Assembly: GCA_905178155.1 (NCBI GenBank)
Contig: CAJINV010000007.1
Coordinates: 3,924,265 to 3,988,264, forward strand
Direction of reading: 5' to 3'
From: Amoebophrya sp. A120
Lineage: Eukaryota > Sar > Dinophyceae > Syndiniales > Amoebophryaceae
DNA length: 64,000 nt
The notes under the pieces were generated by a model. That model was not told the origin of the DNA and ran no database searches. It saw only the letters and a list, made by a program, of their open reading frames with translations. Position numbers and translations under genes: made by a program. This document shows, one piece after another, positions 10,474 to 22,309 of this stretch. Numbering within the stretch: position 1 is the stretch's first letter; every line of letters starts with the position of its first letter.

Positions 10474-13441
10474 ATGGCCGCGAGGAGTAAGCTACCTGCA
10501 GCAGAAGAACACGCACGCAAGACCGGTGAAGACAATTATCAAAGTGGTGGCGCTGGCAACATCAACTTCAACATCAAAAATGAGACTACTACAGCATCGT
10601 TTTCTGCAAATACAGCCAAACCCACTAATCTGGCAAAAAAGCACATCGTGTCGTTCGCAGAAGCCTGCAGAATTTTGTCGGACTTTGTGGCTGGCCGACA
10701 GCAGGAACAGCGAAATCAGGAACAGGTTGAACAAGTAGAACACTGCGGGTCTTCAAATAAACAGTCAGGTAGTTCCTCCATTCTTGTGCAAGGACCACGT
10801 CGAGATGAGGAAATTACCGTCGGAGTTTTCGACGAGCCCGGCTACCTCACCTCGCGCGACTCGGGCTTTTGGCGCTTACAGCACAGCAGGGAGAGCATGT
10901 GGCGGATAATATTACAGCAAAGCCAAAGCAAACGCGAATTCTCCTCGGGAGATGGTTTGATTATTTCGGGGTCTGAAGACGTTGACATGGGCGGTATTTT
11001 TGACATTGGTGGAGCTGGCGCAACAACTGCTGCCGCAGGAGGAGCTTTCGGAGGTCTAATGATGCAAGACGTCGAGGAGGCACCAGGGCGGAAAGGTGTT
11101 CCAACAGCAGGAAACAAGCAGCTGCAACAGCAAGCGCGGCTACAGCGGGACGAAGTTGTTCTAGGTCATTCTGATGAAACAAATTCTGCTGTTCAGTGGA
11201 TCTCCGGCGAACCTCCAGATGAGTTTTCTTTACCAACTCGGAGCTACGACCCGTACGCCCCGCTTCTCGGTCCGTGTGCAGTGTATGGGAAAAGGGACTA
11301 CAAGACACGGACAATCGACGTGGACCGGATTTTGCAGCTCGGTGATTTTTTGCCGCTAGTAAAAACGACCTGCAAGAGGAACCGGCGGACTCCTGGTCCT
11401 GCAGCGCGCGTCACTACTGACAAATCCGTTGAACAAGGAGAACCTGGTGCAAGCTCTACTTCCAATATGTTGGTTGCGGAACAACGACCTCCGAGGACGA
11501 GCAAGAGAAGATCTACTTCCTCGTCAACATTCATGAAAAATGGCGCGAAAATTTTTACGCTGCACTCTGGCTTCCTGCAACACGATACCAAGGAGGCGGC
11601 TTTGCTGTTGCTGTTATTGCTGCAGTACTTCCACCAGGAAGGTGGCGATCAACATGAACATCTTGCAAAGGGCGCGGATAATCACGTGGACGCAGAGGCA
11701 GGCGACGAAATTGTATGCGGTCAAGAAGAAGATATAATCGGATTTGGACCGCGAGCTCGGACGGAGGAGAGCAAGAATAGCAAAACGCGGGAAGGAACAC
11801 AGAATTTCGCCTGCCGTTCGAGAAGTCTTCTCATTGTCGGTCCGCTGCCCCATCCCAATCTGATGGCGCTCGTCGACGTGTGGCTGTTGAATGTGAAAAA
11901 TTGCCTTTCTGACAAAGCAGCAACAAACCGAATAGATGTCGAAGTGTCCACAGTAAATTTCCCATACACGACGTACCAATTCTGTTTCTTCTACTGCATG
12001 AAAAAACTTGCCTTCGAACCAAATATCACATGTTGACAAGTAGGACATAACTCTAAGTTAGCGAAATTTTTCGTCATGCTACATTTTGTAGGTGTGTGGA
12101 GAAATTTGTGTTGCATACAAAGCAACTGCTGCTTCTAGTACTGGCGAAAAAGAAGACCACAGGCTGCATTCCGTCATCCGCTGGGTCCTCGACATTGAGC
12201 CCAGCGCGCAGTTGCAGGTTTTGCAGCCGGCGGTTGCAGCGGCGTTCCCTCTCTCCGCAGTTCGGCCGGAGTTTTTCCGTAACGTCGTCGAGTTCTTTTA
12301 TTCCAGCCCTGGGTGGTGGAGAAGTCGAGGTCCTCCTGAGGGGCGACAAGCAGATGTTGGTGTTGCCTCTTCTGGAACGAAAGACCGACCCCGGGAAGAT
12401 GAAATGGATGTCGACGTTACTAGTGAGCATCAGTTTGGGAAGGGACCACGAGGAGGAAGACACACTGACCATAACGAGGACGACGAAGACATTATGAATA
12501 CTGGCAAAAAAAGCTTGACGGCACATCAGATGGAGCAGAGAGGGAAAGGCTCACTACAGCAATTTAAAATTCTGCTGGTGCTCTCAGATGATTCTTCTTC
12601 CCGACCAGGACAGAGCGGAAACGAATCGCAATTAACGCGGGGGTCATGTACGTCTACATTTACCCTCCAGAACCGTGTTGTCGCGCAGGATAGATGCGTC
12701 GCCACGGAAGGACTGCATGCGGTTGCGTTCGTGGAGAGGCAAGTGTGCGGGGATGATTCGTTTTCATCTGCATTTGAAGAAAAGCCACGACTACATCAAG
12801 ACGTCGATATGTTGGAGGACAATTTCGTCCACATGGCGCACTCTGGGCGGTTGTGCGGTTTTTGGCAGGACAAGACCAGTCTTCAACATCGCGCGCATCG
12901 GGACAAAATTCTGCTGGGAAAAGGTTGTTACAAAAATACTGTCGTGAGGACTTCGTCTAATAAAGAAGTAAGCGATCATCATGCTAGTAGTACTGCTTCT
13001 CTGGTGACACCAAGAATTAGTTCCTCATCTACAGTTTTTCATCTGTATGCCTTTGAACTGTGCACCACCTACACTGACAATGAAGACGGCGGACAAAACA
13101 ACCCAGCATCTGAATCCTTTTCACTACAGCGCCATTGCATTGAGTTTGACGCACTGAGAACACTTTTTGATGAACAAGAAAGGCAAGAAAAAGAAGCATC
13201 TTCTGTCATCCGCATCCCACTTTTGTCGAGTCAGTTCGATGACGGGAACCGAAGTTTTGCATTGTGCGGCTGTGAAGAAGGGCCGGAACAACAAACGTCG
13301 CAGTCGTGTTCAGGAGTCGCTTCCAGAACCAAAGAAGACCACATCGAGATTTCGACGTTTTGTAGTGGATCTGATAAATTATATCTTCTTCAATCGAAGT
13401 ACTTCTTATGCCCCGCGGCCTCGTCACAGGTTGGCCAATAA
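10474..13441 (+). CDS. Large protein of unknown function, two long exons
   Basis: Two long open stretches, 10474 to about 12026 and about 12092-13441, are separated by about 65 bp with an acceptor-like TTTTGTAG. They very likely form one gene of about 960 codons. I recognise no domain. Visible features are low-complexity Gln/Ser/Gly segments, a block with YDPYAPLLGPCAVYGKRDYK, a Leu-run helix (EAALLLLLLLQYFHQ), a conserved-looking block LLIVGPLPHPNLMALVDVWL, and after the intron HSVIRWVLDIEPSAQLQVLQ. There is no clear signal peptide. The start is the first ATG of the frame and could lie further upstream. The lipocalin-like gene begins 187 bp downstream. Confidence 0.55.
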
Positions 13442-13627
13442 TACTCACGCGGGAGGACCGAGCTGTGTTGCTTTCGCACGCAAACTACTTGGCTCTTGCA
13501 TAGAAAGAAAGTTTTACAGGAAAAGCAAGTAAAAAGAAACTCACGTGGTTACCAACAGACCTGAGAGGAAAAAGCGTAAACATGATCTTCGTCAAAAAGA
13601 ATTGTCTTCACACCAAGTTTTAACATC

Positions 13628-16600
13628 ATGGCTGGTTGTCTTCCTCTCCTGTATTGTTGGCTTTTGGTCGCGCTTTTCTACGTCTTTTTCCTGGCATTTC
13701 TCGCCTACCAGGCCACTTTTTTTGATTCCTTTCATGACATCCTGGGTTCCTGTTCGGAAGCCCACGCGGCGAATCCGGTCGTCACCGCATCCGGAGGAGC
13801 TGGTTTTGACCTGGATAGGTTCTCCGGTGACTGGTACGAGGCGGCGCGGATCGCCAATCCGTTCGAGACCGAGCCAAATTGGCTGGACCGTATGCAATGC
13901 AAAAGCATCGTACTAGTATGAATTGCATATACAAATTTCCTCAGCGTGACAAATGCAGTTTGTAATGCTGTTTTACCTTAGGAAGAAGATTTGTCATGCA
14001 TGTTTGCAATTAGTACGAGTGCGATACTTTTGCACGTGATAGACCGGTATGATCTCCTATTTGTGACTGACAGCGGAAAGGACCACGACACGGAGTTGCA
14101 GCACGACAGCAGCAGCGCGAAGCGAGGGATCGATAGAGAAGGTGGATCATCTCTATTGGCGAACAGCATACAAGATTCGGATCATATCTCGTCGCGGTCC
14201 TCACGACAAAGTCAACGACAAAGAACCTCAACGTGGTCCGAGAAACTTGTAGTGCGGTTGTTTCAGCAACTATTCGACCACGTACCGGGGGGAGTCGTCG
14301 TGGATCGGGTTGCAGCACCAGCTCCAGTAGATCATGAAGAAGATCAGGGGCATCTTGAGCGCGGCTCTCCCGGCGAAAAGCAGGTTTCTAGTCGCGCCAA
14401 AGCACGACCAGCAGCAGCAGAGTCAGAGGCGACGGATGGTGCCGCGCGACGTCTTCATCCAGTAAAACTAAAAGAACTACAACACCTCCGGCCACAACAA
14501 GCAGTAGCAGATGAGCAGGGCCAGATGAGGGCTCTGTTGCAAGAACCTGTAGTAGTTCCTGTTGGTACTACGACAGACACTGACAAATCTTCACGAGCGC
14601 GGAAGGCACCACCACCAGGTGTATCTATTTATTCACTGGACGATGATGAATTCGAGTATCACGTCCACAATCCGACTGTGTTTCACTATTCCCGGTCTCT
14701 CCCGCCACCGGGTTCCTGGCTTGTGAACTGGCTAGACCCGTGCTTGCTACACTTGCCGTTCCAACTTAACATCCCGTTTTGCGACGACGACAGTGTGCTG
14801 CAACCTGCGGCGGAGCGCAGACCAGGAGTTTTGGAGAAGAGCACGGACAGAGAGGACGATGACGAACTTCTCGCACAAGCGATTGAGCAGGCAGATGAAG
14901 TCGATCATGCAGAGAAGAAGTCAAAGTCTACTTCAGCACTACCAGCAGGGGTTGTGGTCGATGTGCCGCGTGAAGGTGGTTACCTCCAAAGAGGACAACT
15001 GGATGACAACCCCGACGGCGAGAAGATACACCCGAGGACTACAGCTGCGACCAGGGTAGAGCCAGGTTCTGGCACAGCTGAAACTGCAGCAGCGGAGGAC
15101 GTAGTATCTTCTTCACGACCACCCGCTGGATCTTCAGGAAAAGGAACTGAGAAAACGGAAAACAAACACAATCATGATCCGCAAGAAACTAAAGAAACTG
15201 AAAGGACACCAAAATTACTATTTTCCTCCGGGGAGAAGGAGAACATCCACATTACAGATAAGATTAAGAAAGGCGTGGACCCCTACCTGCGTCTGCGCAT
15301 TCGTTTGCCCAATAACCTCGTCTGGACCGAGCACGACGCGATTCTCAAATGTGCCCCCGCAGACCCGATTCCCGACCCGGCGACGAACAGCTCCAAGCCG
15401 TCCGGTAAACTCTCCGGGGACTGCGAGGCGCGGTTTTCGTGGTTCCCCATTTTGTTCCGGCACACGGTGACCGCTACGGACTATGAGAGCTACGCAACCC
15501 TGTATAGCTGTTTCAGCTTTGGTGGGATCTTCAAGTACGAGTACGCGTGGGCACTGGTGCGGCATTTACCGCCGAGGATCTTTGTGAAAGACAATAAAGA
15601 AGTTGATTATATAGGTGTTACTGACAAGCATCGGCGGAAAATAAAAGCAGAGCAAACATACGCTGCGATGGTGGCCGAAAATGTTGCGAAAGTGCAGAGC
15701 ATCGTCGGGACCGCTCGACGGTTTATCTTTCCGCGCTTAGTGGAACATCAAGACAGTGGTGCTAGAAAGGAAGTGGAAGTTTCAGGGGACCAGAAAGTAG
15801 AGGAGCATCTGCTTCGAGAAGCAGAGCTGCTCGCGTTGACTCCCACACATCTTCAGCAGAAGGTGGATATTGGAGAAATGCAGCAAGAAACTAGAACTGA
15901 AACATCAAGAACTAATTCGTCGACAACCAGAGCTGGAAGATCAGACGAGCAGAAAGATCTGTTTCAAGATAGGGCAGTACCAACAGACAGTATCCAAGAA
16001 AGCGAGAACAAGGTGAACAAAATTGACAAAGGAGTCAGAGGACAAGAAGCGAAGGTTGAGGCATCTAGTACAGCGTTAGGACCGCAGCCGCGAGTAGAGG
16101 CTACCACAAAAATGCAAACTCCAAAATACTATGTCGAAGATGAAATACAAGAATGCATGCCTCTTACAGGACCGCCGGGAGCAGAAGTGCTGCAGCCGCC
16201 TTCGCTCCGGGTGACAGCTGACGTCGAAGCTGTCTCTCTGTACATCTTCACGGCTCCTTCCACCGGATTTTTCATACAAAATCCGGGCTATTGTTCTTTT
16301 CAAGTAGGAGTGGGTACTACTTTCTCGTTTCCGTTACATCCGGCTGCTAGCTTCTATAATCGGCGCATTAATCTACTCCCGAAATCGTGTACGGCTCCAG
16401 AGGTTGAGCGAGAGAGCACGGAAGATTATGAGGTAAATATATAAGTAAATAAAATTGGCATTGCGCACAACCTGTTTGACGACGACGACCGCAGGTAAGC
16501 TGTTGTCGTCTCCGTGGTCCTGTCAATTTTCATGCCCGTTCTTCTTCTTTGTGATCTTCTGTATAGTTCTTGCCTCCTACCAATCTTCTGTGTCGGTTTC

Positions 16601-16707
16601 TTGTTCTGTGGTTTGACTACTTCAAGTATGAGGACGACGAGATGGAAACTTTTGTATCTGTGGCGTATTTGACCCCGAGACACCAGAGAGCTACTCCTGA
16701 TAGCTAG
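13628..16707 (+). CDS. Lipocalin-like protein with a long internal insert
   Basis: Residues 1-30 are a strongly hydrophobic signal sequence. After it comes FDLDRFSGDWYEAARIANPF, the lipocalin GxW motif of the first strand. Element C2 (13891-14041) is removed between NWLDR and YDLLFVTDSG. About 400 residues of Gln/Arg/Glu/Ser-rich low-complexity sequence follow, then LRLRIRLPNNLVWTEHDAIL and FRHTVTATDYESYATLYSC, which resemble the later lipocalin strands (YxV..D.dYe.A..YsC). A further tail to about 16436 is low complexity; a last exon after an intron (GTAAAT to TTCAAG) would add YEDDEMETFVSVAYL and a stop at 16705-16707. Lipocalins bind small hydrophobic ligands outside the cell. An insert this long inside the barrel is odd. 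Last exon uncertain. Confidence 0.65.
13891..14041. mobile_element. Introner element C2
   Basis: Starts TATGCAATGCAAAAGCATCG and ends GTGCGATACTTTTGCACGTG then ATA. Perfect direct repeat GACCG at 13886-13890 and 14042-14046. Excision restores the lipocalin frame right after the GxW motif. Confidence 0.9.
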
Positions 16708-16939
16708 ATGCTTTATCAAGAGACTTCTTGTTGTTTACTTCTACTTACACTTGACTTTCACTTTTAATTTCCAAGAACTGAAGATGTCGTTGTCATACAT
16801 AGCCGACCTCGTTTATTCCACCGCGTCTCCTGTACGACTTTGCTATTTGGGTTGTTTAATCTTGATTGATATGTGATTATTGTGCCTCATCTTCGGCTCG
16901 TAAGTTTGAAATTTTTTTCCAACAAGAATTTCCAACGAG

Positions 16940-19900
16940 ATGCAAGCCCCACCCATAATGATGCAGCCTCCGCCGATGATGCAACCGCCGGTCATGTCTC
17001 TGTCTCTCCCCGCAAGCATAACCTCTCCGAACGCGATGCCCCAACTGCCACCGGCCAGCACCCCTCCGCCGGTGAATCTGATGCAGATGCAGGCTCCGAA
17101 ACCGTTGCAGGTGCAAATCCAGACGCCAGCCTCTATGGTCTCCGGCGTAAACTCCCTGCTGAACGGGCCGCCTGGCGGAAACATTAGCGGGGCTGCGAGC
17201 GCGGTCGGTGGGGCGTCGTTTCTCAGCGGAGCGCCGCCCGTTCCCAGGAACCATTTCGCGGGAATGGATACGAGGCAAAAGAGGCCGAGCACGCCATCGT
17301 CCGCACTGAACCAGTTTTCCATGGCACCGCCACCGGGGAACAGTACTTCCGCGGGTATGAGCAGCGGTGGTCAGCCAGTGCCGGTAAAAACACGCTGGTA
17401 GTCTTCGATGTAATGCGCGCTGGTGCGCCGCACTTTTTGCTTTCAAATATCAAGACAATCTGCGTGGCAAGGTAGTTGGTCTTGGTGCATGTAGATTCTT
17501 CATCCATGCCAAACCCAAAAATCCCTGTTCACGTGCAATGAAATACACTTAAAAGCTGAAAGAGATCCGATGCGCACTTCGTTCTGCATCTGCACCAGAC
17601 ATCATGAAATCGAAAATAAAGTTGCATGAAACACAAACCAATTACAACAGATAGCAACCGCCGCTGCAACGCAGCAACCCCGGAAGGTTTTGAAGAATCT
17701 AGCCTACCATTTGCGGGACCAAGCGCGGATCATTCAGTTGAACCACCCAGAGTCGCTGGACCAATACAAATCACTCGGGATTCTCTTTGACCTCGTGGAT
17801 CTGTGCGACCAGGCCGCTGCGGTGTCAGACTCGCGTTTCGCAAAAGACGAATTGCTATGCTTTGCACATATTTCGTCCTTATCGCCCTGGGTCTGGTAGG
17901 ATAAAGAACTCGTTATAGTACTGAATTGCGCAACGAGAGTCAGACTCCTGGAATGCTTGACACGTTTTTTCTTGAGCGTTTTCTCAATAAGCGAATGCGT
18001 AAGCGAGAGTATGTATGTGATGCGCATTTTTTGCATGACAAAAATGAACAAAGTGGCGGCCTTGATGTCCTCGGTCATGCATATAGAAATTCAATTTTAT
18101 ATACAGGACATCGTGCGGCACGTGGCTGAATGTGAATTCTTGTTATTCAGGATACGCAATACAAGTTGCACTCCTCTAGACCCAGATTCACGAAGATGAT
18201 GCTTTCATCGGATAACTACAGACGCTTTTCTGGCGCGCAGTCGACCTGTTGAAGCAATGTCCCGTATATGAATTGATTCATTGAAAAGCTGCATTTAACA
18301 AAACATCACCAGGACAACTTGTTCTTCCTTGAAAAAGAAAAAGCGCACTGCTAAGAATGAAGGAACTCAAAGTTTTTGTTGCATCAGATCACCTTTGTTG
18401 CATCAGGTCGCCGGCTAATTGCCTACTTACCAATCGTGCAGAGAGACGTTTAGGTTATCCTTATCCCCACAGGAAAATACAATCCTAATCCAGGTTGACG
18501 GGCTTTCCCCCTTCCGATCCTACGGTCTACGGCTGGAACACACCATCCAGGCCATGTGGGCGGCGTATGCGCAATATGACAGTGCACAACTCGTCCCCCT
18601 CGCCCTCATTTGAAGGGCATAAGGAGCAACACAAGTCCTGGCATGAATGCAGCTTTTGCATGAAAAATTCGCGACCGATTCTAGTGCTGTTTAGGGTTCC
18701 GAAATCTTTCACGCAAGTAGTGGCGCCAAAGGGGAAAGAATGGATTTCTTTGGTATTTTGCATGACAAATGAGAGGGTGGGGGAGTTGTGCACTGTCATA
18801 CGCAAAGGCCGCCGGTCAAGGATGTTCCGGCTGCGTTCGAAGTGCCCGAGATCCGTCTGTTGCCAGTGGGGTCGCAGGTATAGCGGACGAGCAGTGGCTT
18901 GAATTGGATACACACGTTTTTGACGCATAGAAGTAGCCACGTTGTGAACGAAAAAAGGATAATGAAATTTCCATGCGCATGCGTATAATAGGTGAAACAA
19001 AAGAAACACCACGATCACGATCATCACAAATATTTCCAAGGTCGAGTACTACTCGAACACCTACCGAAGATGGATGGAAGCAACTGTGCTACTATGCACG
19101 GAGAATAAAGACGGCTTCATAAGCAGCTTCACTGTTTTTTTTCCGCAGTGCTGGTGGAACCAGCATCATGTCTGCTGTAGTTCGTTGTATGACAGAGATT
19201 AAATAAAGCTGTGTTAGGCATTGCTTCTTCTGACGACCGGGCGTAATTCGAGCATGTTGTGCGTGTGTGTGTGTGTGTCGCTGTCGCCGCTAGAAGATGA
19301 AGACTCGACGAGGCTTCGCAAAAAAATGTCACTAAGGTCATCATGATCTGAAGTCTGCTTCTGACTGCAATCTTGAGGCATCGTTTCTTCTCTCCGATAT
19401 CTTGGCCATCTCCCAGAAGGTGATTATCAGCTCGACATTCAAGCGCATGCGAGGAAGGAGAATGTGCGGGTACTTGTGCAGATTTTTGCTATAAATCGAA
19501 CAACGAGCAGGCTACACCTATCGAATTACTTTGCATTTTTCCACCGATTTGAATCAGTGAAATTTGTTTTCTTCTTCTCGTGCCTGCGTAACAAGAACGG
19601 AGGATGCAAACAAGAAATAACATCGAGGAACGGCTGAAATAAAGCTCCTCCTGCAACGAACACATTATACTTTTCAATTTCACGACGTTTATATATACGC
19701 CTAAACCTCCACCAGGCTGTGATCACCCGTTCTCGCGAGCACGCACAGAGTTCCTCCGACCTGCCCCAGCCTCCACGAACGCAGCAACAAGGTTTGTCGA
19801 ACGACCTTAATGGCGCTGCAGCACTAGTAGCGGCTGCGGGCGGGGTATGAGAGTGCACAAATCCCCCTCCCCCTCATTTTTGTTGCATGAGCAGCAATAA

Positions 19901-22303
19901 AAACCCCAGCGCACATTCATTGAGCCTGCGCATGATAACTTCATGCGCGTCATCGTGTAGTACTGTTTAGGCTTCCTCCAGAATCTGTCATGCAAACGGT
20001 GCCACGAGGCAGCCCAGCGCTTGGAATTGGATATGTAATTTTGCATCAGAAATGAGGCAGATGAGGGGGAGTTGTGCACTGTCACATGGGGAGATCGCTT
20101 CGACGCCGACCGGAGAGCAAGGGGCGACGTACCCCCCGGGGACCATTGTGGAGTATTGGTCCACGATATTCACAAAAAAAAGACCCATCTTCCCCATCCA
20201 AAGCATCACATGCAAAACGCGTTTCAAATCCTTTGTCTGTCATGCAAAAAATGGATGGGGATGGATCATTTTTGGTGGATACACGAGTCTCAACCAATGG
20301 ATTCTCGCCGAGGTTTTGAAGTACAACCTGCACAACAAGACGTACCAGCTGGACTGCAAAAACAACGCGCCGAGGGATCGGATCAGACGTATGCCACCAA
20401 TTTCATCTAGAAACTCATATTATATACGGTTTGCAGACCGCCACGTAACAGTTTCTGATCCTGAGCTTGTAAAAATATTATTTTCACTGCCAGGTCCTTG
20501 TAGTATAATCGAAATCAGCGATTGGCAGCAGTTCACCAGAAATCGTTCTTCTCAACATCAGTAGACCACTGTGTGTTTCACAGTACTTACAACATACAAC
20601 GAACAACCCAGCCCATGCCCGCTCTCCCCGTGACGTCCGCCCGCTCACAGAGCACACCCGGCCGGTCTTACAGAAGTGCAACGACCACGACGGCGCGTCT
20701 TCGCAGGTCAGTAGCGCAGCCGGTGGAGGACCTCTCGCCTCGTCCAAGGAGAATCACTATAGCAACAAGAGCAGATCGCAGTCCAGGGGGGCGAGCAAGG
20801 ACCTGGCGGGAAGCCGGCAGTTCGCGGGATCCCCGCCCATGAGCCTGCAAGAAGCACCGACCCCGGGAACGAAGGAAACCCGGGAAAAAGAATTGAGCGC
20901 CAGTACTGTGTGCGTGTGTGTGGATCATATTTTTGCATTGTTATCGACTTGCTTCAAAACTTCTCTATTTTTTCATGCTAGTACCCAAGTAGAACTCACT
21001 GCAAGTGCAAACGATAGCGAGCACTGCGTATTTTTGAAAATAAAGATAGAGTCGCTATTAACATCGACATGAAAAAAAATCGACTCAAAACAGTGGAGCC
21101 GCCGGAGGATCCAGAAGCGAAACTGGTGGTAAAAACGCATCACGACGTATCCGTCGCAAAGACGTACCCGACCAGTACTTTTCAGGCGGATCTGGGATCT
21201 TCAGTTGTTTTGCCTGTGTCGTGTTTGAGCACTTGTCATGCTTGAAGTTGAACATAAGTAAATGGATGTGTGATGCGGCTGAGCTAGCTGATCTTGACAC
21301 CACTGCCGCTGCGCTCTCAAGTTTGTAATGCATCACTCGCAAAGATAAAGTTGTGCATGTTGTGTTGCTTTGTTTGTGTACCAGCGGAGTTGCTCTTATT
21401 TCGCTCTATTTGAGTCTGGGGTGGGTACGGCTCTAGTACCTGGGATAAGGTATGAAAACCGGGAAGATAGTACAAACCGAAATTGATCCAGAGGGCGGAC
21501 CTATCCACAAAAAAAAAAACATTCCCATCCAATTTGTCATTACAAAATATCATGCGTAAACTCCAGTATTTGTCACGCAAAATAAAATGGATAGGGACGG
21601 TTCTTTTTTTGTGGATAGGACAAACGAAATTCATCTACGACTACTCCGATACGGCTAACGCCTCTGCGAAGCCGGCAATGCGAAGATCTGCTGTGATGCG
21701 GGAGCAGACTGCCGATTTCATCCGTACACCAACACTCAAATTTTGATTTTGGCACTTGGGTTCTTGGAATGAAACAAGAGAAAAACGTATCTTAGGTGTG
21801 GAGTAACTCTATCCCAGCTCTTTCGTTGTTTTCCATGCTCCTGTACTAGAAGGATAGAGCAGAACACGCAAGAACAATGGCTGTAGAACATCGAATTGAA
21901 TTTTATTGTTCAACGGTTCGTGTACGTGTTCGATATTTATATCCCAGGCAACAGCGGCAAGCACCGCGGCCCGCCCCAACTGACCGTGCACGTGATGACA
22001 AACCCTGCGGACCAAGCTGGTGGTAATTACGCGACCAACTTCCCGCCCACAGGTTCCTCGGACCCGGCCGCGCACCAGCATGCCATGAATAGTCGGTACA
22101 TGTCGAAGGTGGACAAGTTAAAGCAGCAATCCGAAGACACCCGAAATTACACCATGAAGAAAGTGGACCAGCTGACTCGCAAGGCACAGCAGCTTGTCGA
22201 GAGATTCGAAAACGACGAAATGAACCTCGATTTGAAACAGTACGACATCCCTAAGTTGTATGCCGAGAAAGCAAAATTGTTTCAGTGTATATGTCGTGCG
22301 TAG
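16940..22303 (+). CDS. Multi-exon protein with repeated VEYYS/VEYWS motifs
   Basis: The first exon (16940-17383) is Met/Pro-rich (MMQPPPMMQPP). After a GT-AG intron, exon 17651 onward reads KVLKNLAYHLRDQARIIQLN and LGILFDLVDLCDQAAAV. Later exons carry two copies of a short module: VEYYSNTYRRWMEATV..DGDYQLDIQAHARKENVR (near 19040 and 19425) and IVEYWST/SLNQWILAEVL..KTYQLDCKNNAPRDRIR (20130-20395). I recall such motifs as common in dinoflagellates and other alveolates, probably small beta-barrel interaction modules. Ser-rich exons at 20610-20909 and 21070-21200 follow, then QTKFIYDYSDTANASAKPAM and a final Lys/Glu-rich coiled region (YMSKVDKLKQQSEDTRN). The in-frame stop is at 22303, unless the exon splices at about 22280 across the GC-rich block into the next gene. 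Function unknown. Confidence 0.6.
18575..18800. mobile_element. Introner element A1
   Basis: Inverted ends TATGACAGTGCACAACTCGT and GGGAGTTGTGCACTGTCATA. Perfect direct repeat CGCAA at 18570-18574 and 18801-18805. Excision joins AMWAAYAQ to RPPVKDVPAAFEV in frame; no GT-AG register exists. Confidence 0.92.
19846..20086. mobile_element. Introner element A2
   Basis: Starts TATGAGAGTGCACAAATCCC and ends GGGGAGTTGTGCACTGTCACA. Flanks CGGGG and TGGGG, 4 of 5. Excision joins LVAAAGG to EIASTPTGEQ in frame. Confidence 0.85.
20167..20281. mobile_element. Introner element D1
   Basis: Only 115 bp. Starts TATTCACAAAAAAAAGACCC and ends ATTTTTGGTGGATA. Perfect direct repeat CACGA at 20162-20166 and 20282-20286. 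It interrupts the VEYWST module and its excision restores it. Confidence 0.88.
21502..21617. mobile_element. Introner element D2
   Basis: 116 bp. Inverted ends TATCCACAAAAAAAAAAACA and TTCTTTTTTTGTGGATA. Flanks GGACC and GGACA, 4 of 5. Excision joins EIDPEGG to QTKFIYDYSD. Confidence 0.85.
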
Positions 22304-22309
22304 CAGTTA

